DNA of 7,859 nucleotides from Planctomycetaceae bacterium (GTDB taxonomy: Bacteria > Planctomycetota > Planctomycetia > Planctomycetales > Planctomycetaceae), in contig DOCI01000023.1 of the NCBI GenBank assembly GCA_003503535.1, positions 2,982-10,840 of the forward strand, read 5' to 3'. The notes beneath the pieces are model-generated. The model did no database searches and was not told the DNA's origin. It was given only the letters and a program-made list of their open reading frames with translations. Positions 1 to 6,162 of the stretch are shown here, piece by piece (positions within the stretch are counted from its first letter, which is position 1; each line of letters starts with the position of its first letter). The position numbers were made by a program, and so were the translations under genes.

Positions 1-1
1 C

Positions 2-724
2 TCTGCATTTCTGGAGATGATTGTTTCTGAAATCACGATGGCTCGACTGAACAAGTCGAACGTGCTGGCTCATTTCTCGCACTCAGGTTGTGACGATATG
101 GCCGATAACACCTGTCACTTCGGAATCAACAGTTTCTTTGCTCACAACGGCTTGCCCGATGATGGTCACGATAATACACGTCTGTATTTCCCAGCCGACC
201 AGCATCAGTTCAAAGCCTGCCTGAACAAGATTTATCACGATCCCGGTTTGCGATTCCTCTTCTCGACTCGTTCTGCCGTTCCCGATCTGCTCGACGATAA
301 CGGCCATGCGATTTATGGCGAGAACTACACGTTCACTCCTGGGAAAGACGAAGTGATCCGGGAAGGTTCTGCTGGATATATTGTCAGCTTCGGAGAAACG
401 GTATACCGTGCTCTCGATGCGGTTATCACTCTCAAAGCGGATGGTTTGGATGTTGGTCTGATCAATAAACCAACTTTGAACGTGTTTGATCCGGAAATGA
501 TGAAGAAACTCGCGTCCGCGAAATTCGTGCTGGTCGCCGAAGGATTCAATGTGAACACCGGACTTGGTTGCCGATTTGGATCGGAACTTCTCAAATACGG
601 TTTCCAGGGCAAATACAACAACATCGGCACAAATAAAGAAGGTTCCGGCGGTTTGTGGCAGCAGATGGGCTATCAGGGACTCGATCCTCAGGGGATTGCC
701 CAGTCGGTTCGAAAATTGGTGTGA
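2..724 (+). CDS. Transketolase-family enzyme, C-terminal part (5' end outside window)
   Basis: The reading frame is open from the first bases of the window and ends with TGA at 722-724, so only the last 240 residues are visible; the ATG at 17 is an internal Met, not a likely start. Counting from the first visible codon, residues 1 to about 115 match the end of a thiamine-diphosphate 'Pyr' domain: an H-rich stretch (SHSGCDDMADNTCHFG, 26-41), then a strand with YFPAD (62-66), the position where transketolases carry 'rPaD'. Residues 118-240 match the transketolase C-terminal domain, with GYIVSFGETVYRALDA, a buried LVAEG (177-181) and GLGCRFG (187-193). The family transfers two-carbon units between sugar phosphates in the cytoplasm. 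The thiamine-binding N-terminal half is not visible, so substrate and exact subfamily (transketolase or a transketolase-like dehydrogenase) remain open. The tail 'KLV stop' lies inside a 14-bp sequence repeated at 872-885. Confidence 0.75.
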   Translation, partial: SAFLEMIVSEITMARLNKSNVLAHFSHSGCDDMADNTCHFGINSFFAHNGLPDDGHDNTRLYFPADQHQFKACLNKIYHDPGLRFLFSTRSAVPDLLDDNGHAIYGENYTFTPGKDEVIREGSAGYIVSFGETVYRALDAVITLKADGLDVGLINKPTLNVFDPEMMKKLASAKFVLVAEGFNVNTGLGCRFGSELLKYGFQGKYNNIGTNKEGSGGLWQQMGYQGLDPQGIAQSVRKLV

Positions 725-726
725 GT
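713..726 (+). repeat. 14-bp direct repeat, left copy
   Basis: AAATTGGTGTGAGT occurs here and again, perfectly, at 872-885. This copy covers the last codons and the TGA stop of the transketolase-family gene. The matching copy stands on the other side of a 145-bp palindromic cassette, so the pair looks like a target-site duplication. Confidence 0.75.
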
Positions 727-871
727 TTTTATTTATTTCGTTCCCAAGGTTCCCTTTGGGAACGAACTCTCGCAAAGCTCTGCTTCGGCTTAGTTGGCGA
801 ACATTATCCAAATGACTTGAAGCAGAGCTTCAAACCCTGATATTCCCAAGGTCTTCCTTGGGAGCAAGTTC
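727..871. repeat. Palindromic repeat cassette (REP/MITE-like), non-coding
   Basis: Three inverted-repeat units lie in a row. The first is a perfect 11-bp stem, TTCGTTCCCAA at 737-747 with TTGGGAACGAA at 756-766. The second is a perfect 12-bp pair, AAGCTCTGCTTC at 775-786 with its complement at 819-830. The third is an 8-bp stem, TCCCAAGG at 844-851 with CCTTGGGA at 856-863, loop TCTT. The same TCCCAAGG occurs in the first unit (742-749), so the cassette also has 8-bp terminal inverted repeats (742-749 against 856-863). No T-tract follows the stems, so it is not a standard intrinsic terminator. No protein gene fits inside. By type it resembles the small non-autonomous palindromic elements scattered in planctomycete and cyanobacterial genomes; that it is dispersed in this genome is inference. 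Confidence 0.7.
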
Positions 872-885
872 AAATTGGTGTGAGT
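872..885 (+). repeat. 14-bp direct repeat, right copy
   Basis: This is a perfect second copy of AAATTGGTGTGAGT (first copy 713-726). The bases beyond each copy differ (T at 727, G at 886; A at 712, C at 871), so the identity is exactly 14 bp and stops at the cassette borders. Confidence 0.75.
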
Positions 886-894
886 GAATTTATT

Positions 895-988
895 GAGAAT
901 TTACCAGCACGAATCGCAAGCATGTATATTAATGATTGCTGATTTCACACACTCGCTTGTGCTTCGTGGTTTGTATTGTGAAATTCTC
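895..988. repeat. Second palindromic element, unlike the first
   Basis: The outer arms GAGAATTT (895-902) and AAATTCTC (981-988) are perfect inverted repeats. Directly inside, ACCAGCACGAATCGCAAGC (903-921) pairs imperfectly with GCTTGTGCTTCGTGGT (955-970): the 14 bases GCTTGxGxTTCGTG match at 12 positions, followed by a 3-base indel. ATTTCACA (942-949) with TGTGAAAT (977-984) offers a competing 8-bp stem. The element lies upstream of the 1103 gene and within 10 bases of the right 14-bp repeat. The core (GCTTG.G.TTCGTG.TGGT) is the kind of sequence often dispersed in planctomycete intergenic DNA; this statement is from memory and was not searched. The rest of the stretch up to 1102 contains no gene; a TTGACG at 1028-1033 is a possible -35 box but lacks a good -10 partner. 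Confidence 0.55.
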
Positions 989-1102
989 TCGAGAAATCTG
1001 ATTTTTCCATTCAAGCATTACTGGGTTTTGACGTATAGCTGGTAAACGAAATTCGACAAGACAACTTTGAATAAGCGACCTGCGGAAAGTAATGACTCTG
1101 CG

Positions 1103-3409
1103 ATGAATTTAAATTTGGGCAAAATCAGGCTGCATGCCCCGCATTCATTGTTGTACCGCATGAAGGCTGGCTGGTTGGTGCTGGGTATTTTTCTGGCAAT
1201 CTGTTCATCGTTCTCTTCAATCGCCTGTGCTGCAGAACAGGCTGACGTTCAAATCGACATCGGGTTGCAGAATACCTACAAAATTGGCTGCTGGACACAA
1301 GCAAAGGTTCAGGCAAAGCTCGAAGCGAATCGCAATTATCGCACGGAAATTCGCGTGCTTGATGCTGATGGGAATTATGCGGGGTATTCCAGTCCAGTCA
1401 CATCGGCCTCTGCAGCCGGAGACTATGTTGGTTACGTCGATGTGATTGTGAATCGCATCCAAAGTGATTTTCGGATTCTGATTTTCGAAGCGACTGAAGG
1501 AACATCAGAAGCGACTGCATCCACCTCTGAAAAAATGATCTTTGATCAAATTCAGCCTGCCGGAACGGTGATCGAACTGACACAGCATCAGCCCTGGCTG
1601 GTGACGATTGGTCGAGTTGAGGGAATCGAAACTACTGCTGAGTTTGTCAAAGATCTGCAAATTACGACGTTATCATCCATTGAAGAGTTGCCGCAGAACC
1701 CGCTGGCGATGGCTGGTATTGATGTTGTGCTTTTTGGTCACTCGAACGAATCGATGGAGTCGATTTCGCAGATCATTTCCTGGGTTCAAGTGGGAGGCAA
1801 GCTGGTTATTTTTCCGGATCAGGAAGCCGAGAAATTTCTGGAGAGTTCCTTAGCATTCAAACTTCCAATCAGCTTTGAGCGGACCGCTCAGGTGCGGGAT
1901 TTGAGTCGTGTGGAAAGTTTTGTGGGAGAAGCGAGCAGGCTGCGTACACGGAATCCGTTGACAATACCCCGCATCGTCTCCGTAAATGGAACAACTCTGG
2001 TTGGCGGTTTGACAGGACCTCTGGTCATTAAGTCGCCCTGGGGAATGGGGGAACTGACATTTTGTGCCTTGAGTCTCAATGAAGATACATTTCAGAACTG
2101 GGAAGCTCTACCGCAACTGTATCGAATCCTGGCAGATCTGCCGGGGCTGAATGAATCGCGTAATGATTCGTCATCAAATTTGCTGACTCAAACCGGTTTA
2201 AGCGATTTCAAAACGCAATGGGATGCCGGGTTATCGGATTTTGGATTACTCGCCCCGAATGTCTGGATCCCTCTGAGCCTGCTGCTGGCAACCGCATTTA
2301 TTGTCGGGCCGATTGATTATTTTCTGGTGCGTCACATTCTGAAAAAACCGTGGCTGACCTGGTGCACATTTCCAACTCTGGTGGTTATTTCGGTCATCTG
2401 GGGCTTGCGATCGACAGATCGTCAGGCGGTCAATGCGGCTTCTGCTGCGGAAGAGAAGCCGGGGGCAATCCGATATAATCAGGCGCTCGTCGTCGATTAT
2501 GCTGAGACTACTCGTTCTGAAAGGCACCGTCAGTTCACAAAAATGCTCATTCCTGAAACCGGACGATATGACATTTCTGTAAAATCCGAGTTGCCTTTTT
2601 CCATGCCTGATCATGTGGAACTGACGACGACATCCTCGGTTCCAGAAGCGACTTATCGGGGATATTACCGCAATGCGAGTGCTCATCTTGATCAGACCTC
2701 CTATCAAATCCAACCGCAGCTCGGAAAGGTACTTCGTGCTCCTGCTCACGAGCAATCGACGCTCCTTCTGGAAGCTGCCGGGATGTCTCTGATTGATCCT
2801 GATCATGATGAACTGGAGACAACGTTTGCAGTCACCAGTCAATTGAGCAGCAATTCCAGTATGCAGGTCAAAGGGACCATTCAGCACGCTTTGTCTGGAG
2901 AATTAACGGACTGGTTTCTGGCCTATGACAAGTTGATTTATTTTGTCGATGAGGATCATGAGCAAGCATCGCTGGCACCGGGGGAAGTATTGGAGTTTCC
3001 AAGTCGATCGATTCGTCAACGGGAACTTTCTGCTCAATTGACCGGCACAACTCAGTCATTGGTCAAACGAAAAACAGGCGTTGGTGAGAAGCTGATGATC
3101 AGACGAGTCGATTACGATCTGTTTTCGCCTGATCTGGATTACATTTTGACCATCATGACCTTTCACGATTTGGTCGGTGGCAAAGATTACACGAAATTAA
3201 CGAATATTGAATTCAGCAACTGGGATTTGTCTCCCTTGCTCGCACTCGATCAGGCAGTCTTGATTGGCCGGGTTGAAACGGAACAACCAGCACCAGTCGT
3301 TAAGGATGAAACCGTTTCTGCAAATAGAACAGTCACATTTGTGCGACTGATTATGCCGGTCGATCGCAATCGAAGCGAGATTCAACGATTACCGCAATAC
3401 GATAAATAA
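1103..3409 (+). CDS. Large exported membrane protein with two central helices, ABC-ATPase partner candidate
   Basis: I do not recognise a named family. From the ATG at 1103 the protein has 768 residues. A basic N-terminus is followed by a hydrophobic run (about 22-41) and an ACA-AEQ cleavage-like site near residue 43, i.e. a signal peptide. Residues about 45-165 look beta-rich; about 168-236 suggest an alternating alpha/beta (glutamine-amidotransferase-like) fold, with GIDVVLFGHS and GGKLVIF strands. Two membrane helices lie near 386-408 and 418-436, joined by RHILKKPW; the GPIDYF motif is in the first. Positive loop residues put that loop in the cytoplasm and both large domains outside. The C-terminal ~330 residues are beta-rich, with no catalytic motif I can name. 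Start: the frame also allows TTG at 1067 and ATG at 1160; 1103 has a distant GGAAAG (1084-1089), while 1160 gives the most compact signal peptide. The ABC ATPase gene follows 50 bases later, suggesting joint function in envelope transport. Confidence 0.7.
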   Translation: MNLNLGKIRLHAPHSLLYRMKAGWLVLGIFLAICSSFSSIACAAEQADVQIDIGLQNTYKIGCWTQAKVQAKLEANRNYRTEIRVLDADGNYAGYSSPVTSASAAGDYVGYVDVIVNRIQSDFRILIFEATEGTSEATASTSEKMIFDQIQPAGTVIELTQHQPWLVTIGRVEGIETTAEFVKDLQITTLSSIEELPQNPLAMAGIDVVLFGHSNESMESISQIISWVQVGGKLVIFPDQEAEKFLESSLAFKLPISFERTAQVRDLSRVESFVGEASRLRTRNPLTIPRIVSVNGTTLVGGLTGPLVIKSPWGMGELTFCALSLNEDTFQNWEALPQLYRILADLPGLNESRNDSSSNLLTQTGLSDFKTQWDAGLSDFGLLAPNVWIPLSLLLATAFIVGPIDYFLVRHILKKPWLTWCTFPTLVVISVIWGLRSTDRQAVNAASAAEEKPGAIRYNQALVVDYAETTRSERHRQFTKMLIPETGRYDISVKSELPFSMPDHVELTTTSSVPEATYRGYYRNASAHLDQTSYQIQPQLGKVLRAPAHEQSTLLLEAAGMSLIDPDHDELETTFAVTSQLSSNSSMQVKGTIQHALSGELTDWFLAYDKLIYFVDEDHEQASLAPGEVLEFPSRSIRQRELSAQLTGTTQSLVKRKTGVGEKLMIRRVDYDLFSPDLDYILTIMTFHDLVGGKDYTKLTNIEFSNWDLSPLLALDQAVLIGRVETEQPAPVVKDETVSANRTVTFVRLIMPVDRNRSEIQRLPQYDK

Positions 3410-3459
3410 GCATCTTAGTAAATTAGGAGCTCGAAAGAGTTCTGACTGGATAGACCGCT

Positions 3460-4386
3460 GTGATTGAAACGATCAAATTGACGAAGAAGTACGGCGATTT
3501 GATCGCCGTGAATGAGATCAGCCTGAAATTGGTTGAGGGTGATGTATTCGGGTTCATCGGACCGAATGGTTCCGGGAAAACGACCACAATGCGCATGATC
3601 GCCACTCTGCTCAATCCCGACTACGGCGAAGCGTATGTGTGTGGTCAGTCGATTTATACGCATACCGAAGAAATTCGTCGCCTTGTCGGATTCATGCCGG
3701 ACTTCTTCGGCGTGTATGACGATATGACGGTTCTCGAATACCTCGAGTTTTTCGCAGCTACTTATCGCATCAATGGGCCGAGCCGACGGAAAATTTGTGA
3801 GGAAAAACTCGAACTGGTCGACATGTCCTTCAAGCGTGATGCGATGGTCAGTCAGCTCTCCCGAGGTCAGACACAGCGAATCGGACTGGCGCGAGTGATG
3901 TTGCACGATCCTCAGGTTCTACTGCTTGATGAACCAGCCAGTGGTCTGGATCCGCGTGCTCGCATTGAAATCCGAAACCTGCTGCGACGTCTCGGAGCGA
4001 TGAATAAAACGGTGATCGTTTCCAGTCATATTTTGCCGGAACTGGCAGATGTTTGTACGCGAGTTGGAATGATTGAGAAAGGCGAGTTGATTATCGACGG
4101 TTACGTCGGTGAAGTGATGAAAAAGGCTCGACAGGCGATTGTATTGCACATTCGCGTCACGGAAAATGCAGAAAAGGCTGCTCAGTTGCTTGAACAGTGC
4201 GATGAAGTCGATCATGTCTCGATGCAGGGAGATATGATTCTGGCAAAGTTGCATCCGGGCACAATGGATTATTCCAACTTACCGATGGCATTATTTGAAG
4301 CGGGCTATCGATTAACATTGTTCCGTGAAGAAGAAGTCAATCTCGAAACAGCCTTCATGGAATTGACGAAAGGGAAGCAACAGTAA
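3460..4386 (+). CDS. ABC transporter ATP-binding protein (GldA/CcmA/NatA-like export type)
   Basis: This 308-residue nucleotide-binding subunit hydrolyses ATP to power a membrane permease at the cytoplasmic face. Visible motifs: A-loop Tyr 11 (KKYGD), Walker A GPNGSGKT (34-41), Q-loop region VGFMPDFFGVYDD (76-88), signature LSRGQ (133-137), Walker B LLLDEP with D-loop SGLD (154-164), and H-loop SSH (188-190). The ending REEEVNLETAFMELTKG is typical of single-domain export ATPases such as GldA or NatA. Two residues depart from consensus: the Q-loop Gln is Asp 81, and the signature's second-to-third Gly is Arg (LSRGQ for LSGGQ). GTG at 3460 is the first usable start after an in-frame TAG at 3451; the Shine-Dalgarno site is weak. 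It is preceded 50 bases upstream by the exported membrane protein and followed 16 bases downstream by the reductase, probably one transcript. No permease gene is adjacent, so the transported substrate is unknown. Confidence 0.9.
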   Translation: MIETIKLTKKYGDLIAVNEISLKLVEGDVFGFIGPNGSGKTTTMRMIATLLNPDYGEAYVCGQSIYTHTEEIRRLVGFMPDFFGVYDDMTVLEYLEFFAATYRINGPSRRKICEEKLELVDMSFKRDAMVSQLSRGQTQRIGLARVMLHDPQVLLLDEPASGLDPRARIEIRNLLRRLGAMNKTVIVSSHILPELADVCTRVGMIEKGELIIDGYVGEVMKKARQAIVLHIRVTENAEKAAQLLEQCDEVDHVSMQGDMILAKLHPGTMDYSNLPMALFEAGYRLTLFREEEVNLETAFMELTKGKQQ

Positions 4387-4402
4387 TTGTTGCTTGCAGA
4401 TC

Positions 4403-5233
4403 ATGGCGTTTGAATTGAATAATCGCTGGGCATTGGTGACGGGGGCTTCGAGTGGAATCGGAGCAGAGTTTGCCCGTCAACTGGCAGCCTGCGGCACTCA
4501 TCTGGTGATGACTGCTCGCCGGGTCGAGTTACTGAATGAACTGGCCGCAGAGCTTCAAACAAAACACAACATTCAAACACGGGTTATTCCAGCCGACTTA
4601 AGTCAGGCTGATGAGATTGATCAACTGCTTGAAAAGATCCATTCCGAAAATCTTCAGATCGATCTGGTCATCAATAATGCTGGTTTCGGAAGTGTGACAA
4701 ATCCTGAAATGGCAGATCAGGAGCATCTGTTGAAGATGGTCGATGTGAATGTGCGAGCAGTCACGCAAATCTCGTATGCGTTTTTGACGGAAATGCTCAA
4801 GCGTAACAGTGGCACCATTCTGAATGTCTCGTCCGTCGTGGGCTTTCAACCAGTGACTTACATGGGCGTTTATGCAGCTACTAAAGCGTTTGTCTTGAGT
4901 TTGAGCGAAGCGTTATCTGCGGAAATCGGATCTTCGAAGGTGCAGGTCATCACATTGTGCCCGGCGACTACCCGTACGGATTTTTTCGATTCGGCCGGAG
5001 CCAAAGGCTGGCTGAATCGTTTTCCCGGCCTGACTCCAGAATACGTTGTGCGAAAAGCAATTCTGGCGATCCGCAAACAACAACGGCTCTGTGTGCCCGG
5101 TTGGAATTATCAATTGATGACGTTCCTGCCGCGAATCATGCCCCGTGGACTGAACCTGTTCATCTCAAAAATGCTATTCAAGCAGACTATTGTGGAAAAA
5201 CAGCAGGGACAGCAAAACGTTGAAGGGCATTAA
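4403..5233 (+). CDS. Short-chain dehydrogenase/reductase (classical SDR, DltE/YqjQ-like)
   Basis: A 276-residue NAD(P)H-dependent oxidoreductase with a single Rossmann domain. The cofactor motif TGASSGIG is at 13-20; ARR at 38-40 after the second strand favours NADP(H); D65 starts the adenine-contacting ADL; NNAG is at 91-94. The catalytic tetrad is complete: N116, S144, Y157 and K161 (YAATK). After PATTRTDF the C-terminus carries a basic, partly hydrophobic tail (VPGWNYQLMTFLPRIMPRGLNLFISKMLF), which may touch membrane or lipid substrates, as in the group loosely annotated DltE. Substrate cannot be read from the sequence. ATG at 4403 is preferred to an in-frame TTG at 4394 because the glycine motif then falls at the usual distance from the N-terminus; no clear ribosome binding site is visible for either. 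It is the last gene of the operon, 16 bases after the ATPase stop, and its stop is 6 bases from the convergent small gene. Confidence 0.88.
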   Translation: MAFELNNRWALVTGASSGIGAEFARQLAACGTHLVMTARRVELLNELAAELQTKHNIQTRVIPADLSQADEIDQLLEKIHSENLQIDLVINNAGFGSVTNPEMADQEHLLKMVDVNVRAVTQISYAFLTEMLKRNSGTILNVSSVVGFQPVTYMGVYAATKAFVLSLSEALSAEIGSSKVQVITLCPATTRTDFFDSAGAKGWLNRFPGLTPEYVVRKAILAIRKQQRLCVPGWNYQLMTFLPRIMPRGLNLFISKMLFKQTIVEKQQGQQNVEGH

Positions 5234-5239
5234 GCGAGA

Positions 5240-5689
5240 TCAGTCCCCCCCGCCGATGTCGAGCAGGTAAACATCCTGAACGAGTCGTTCCTCATTGATG
5301 TTGTGACTTTGAAGATGTTCACTCCAGTCGGCCAGCTCCTGTTTGAGAGCCAGGGCATGTTTCTGGAATGAGCGGGATGTGCTCAGGCGATCGCTGATTT
5401 CCTGCAACTGATCGCAGAGAGAGCGTTGTTCGTTTCTCAAATTCTGTACTTCGGAATCGGCTTCCGGTCGAACAAGCAGAACTTCCTGCATGTAGCCACC
5501 GTTGCAACGCAAGTCAAATTCTCTCGGAATCGTACGCAGTAATGCTTCAACGATTGCGGAAAGCCATTTGCGATTCTGCTCGTTCGATTCTTCATCGAGT
5601 ACATCTCGCAAATCTCCCAGCAGGATATATTCCAGCTCGCTGAGTTGTTGAAGCGAGAGGTGATTAAAGGGGACTTCCGCTGGCTTCAT
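5240..5689 (-). CDS. Hypothetical small coiled-coil protein
   Basis: A 149-residue soluble protein that I do not recognise. It has no signal peptide or membrane helix. The first ~60 residues are helical and acidic (LSLQQLSELEYILLGDLRDVLDE), with a middle segment RTIPREFDLRCNGGYMQEVLLVRPE. Residues about 76-126 have leucine-spaced heptads (VQNLRNEQRSLCDQLQEISDRL) and probably form a coiled coil, and the protein ends in a Gly-rich DIGGGD. The ATG at 5689 is chosen over an in-frame one 24 bases upstream because a strong AGGAG lies 8 bases before it. The gene runs against the ABC/SDR operon and ends 6 bases from it. The last codons contain a run of seven G (plus-strand C at 5245-5251), so a frame slip there would change only the tail. 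Coding is supported by the ribosome binding site, upstream promoter candidate and absence of a better frame. Confidence 0.65.
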   Translation of the reverse strand: MKPAEVPFNHLSLQQLSELEYILLGDLRDVLDEESNEQNRKWLSAIVEALLRTIPREFDLRCNGGYMQEVLLVRPEADSEVQNLRNEQRSLCDQLQEISDRLSTSRSFQKHALALKQELADWSEHLQSHNINEERLVQDVYLLDIGGGD

Positions 5690-5696
5690 AATTGGT

Positions 5697-5701
5697 CTCC
5701 T
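5697..5701 (-). promoter_or_regulatory. Ribosome binding site of the small coiled-coil gene
   Basis: On the minus strand AGGAG is followed by ACCAATT and then ATG, an ideal Shine-Dalgarno spacing. It decides the start at 5689 rather than the longer frame from 5713, for which the site would lie inside the gene. Confidence 0.7.
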
Positions 5702-5759
5702 CACCTTGAACATGATCAGAATAGATACGATTCATTCGAGCAACACGAAAGGAAGATTC

Positions 5760-5788
5760 ATTTTGCTCAGAGAATTGGATTCTGTCAA
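5760..5788 (-). promoter_or_regulatory. Candidate sigma-70-type promoter for the coiled-coil gene
   Basis: Read on the minus strand, a perfect TTGACA (-35; 5788-5783) is followed after exactly 17 bases by CAAAAT (-10; 5765-5760, four of six consensus matches). It would start transcription near 5753 and give a leader of about 64 bases ahead of the start at 5689. Only consensus matching supports it. Confidence 0.45.
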
Positions 5789-5941
5789 AACAATTTTCAG
5801 AGGCTTTTTAAAACAGCAAATGCCGCAAAGGCTCCATGTTCCCATGAACACATATTACCAACAATGTCTATTTTCCCAATTCTGCTGAGTTTTAGAATTA
5901 TTCCTATTGATATGAGTCGGGTTGTTGTTAATCTGCAACGG

Positions 5942-5979
5942 TTGTTTTTCATGTTGATTTTTTTCAACATGTCCAACAA
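5942..5979. repeat. Inverted repeat with T6 loop in the divergent control region
   Basis: CATGTTGA (5950-5957) and TCAACATG (5964-5971) form a perfect 8-bp stem around six T. Outside it, a symmetric 3x3 mismatch is followed by TTGTT (5942-5946) with AACAA (5975-5979). There is no T-tract after it on either strand, so it is not a terminator. Position between two divergent genes suits a protein binding site. The remaining bases of 5690-6162 are AT-rich and carry no protein gene I can support. Confidence 0.45.
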
Positions 5980-6009
5980 ATGGGATCCCACTGCAGAAGT
6001 GTGTGGTTT

Positions 6010-6038
6010 TTGCTGGCCAAAGCAGAAATCGCTATAAG
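6010..6038 (+). promoter_or_regulatory. Candidate promoter for the pilin-like gene
   Basis: TTGCTG (6010-6015) and TATAAG (6033-6038) are separated by 17 bases. The -10 box matches consensus at five of six bases, the -35 box at only three. It would give a leader of roughly 118 bases that includes the hairpin at 6101-6116 and the A-tract pair at 6126-6146. An alternative sigma factor could be used instead. Confidence 0.3.
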
Positions 6039-6100
6039 TCTGAGTTTTTTATTCTCTGATCAGGAATACAAAAAATCAGCAAATTCCAGGCTCACTGGGC

Positions 6101-6116
6101 GAGACCGTTCGGTCTC
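6101..6116 (+). other. Small hairpin in the leader of the pilin-like gene
   Basis: GAGACC and GGTCTC form a perfect 6-bp stem around GTTC, 46 bases before the ATG at 6163. If transcribed from the upstream candidate promoter it would be a stable 5' leader hairpin, possibly protecting an abundant message. No T-tract follows. Confidence 0.4.
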
Positions 6117-6125
6117 ATACACAAA

Positions 6126-6146
6126 TTTAAAAAATGTTTAAAAAAT
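6126..6146 (+). repeat. Two TTTAAAAAAT copies spaced 11 bp before the pilin-like gene
   Basis: TTTAAAAAAT occurs at 6126-6135 and 6137-6146, one helical turn apart. The pair lies between the leader hairpin and the ribosome binding site AAGGA (6149-6153, 9 bases before the ATG). It could be an unstructured A/U-rich translation enhancer or a bent-DNA element. Confidence 0.4.
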
Positions 6147-6162
6147 CTAAGGAACTCTAATT

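Noticed and set aside
2..724. Phosphoketolase instead of transketolase
   Set aside because: Both share the fold and the 'YxPxD' strand, but the C-terminal GLGxRFG...GLWQQMxYQGLDPxGI ending fits transketolase-like enzymes better and phosphoketolase-specific segments are not seen.
83..811. Long open frame on the minus strand (242 residues) opposite the transketolase gene
   Set aside because: It is antisense to a gene with clear family motifs, runs into the palindromic cassette, and its translation shows no recognisable domain.
737..863. CRISPR array or tRNA in the repeat-rich intergenic region
   Set aside because: The repeats are inverted, few and not regularly spaced, and no cloverleaf with anticodon loop can be drawn.
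1067..1102. TTG at 1067 as the start of the large membrane protein
   Set aside because: No ribosome binding site precedes it and it would add 12 polar residues before an already long signal-peptide n-region; it cannot be excluded entirely.
1226..1231. Lipoprotein signal (SIAC) in the large membrane protein
   Set aside because: The lipobox lacks the usual Leu at -3, and ACA-AEQ gives an ordinary signal-peptidase site one residue later.
2246..2887. 213-residue minus-strand open frame inside the membrane-protein gene
   Set aside because: The plus-strand frame has a signal peptide, helices and operon context; the antisense translation is Arg/Cys-rich with no family pattern.
5645..6037. 130-residue plus-strand open frame in the divergent region
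   Set aside because: It starts inside the oppositely directed coiled-coil gene, covers its ribosome binding site and promoter, and has a low-complexity unfamiliar translation.
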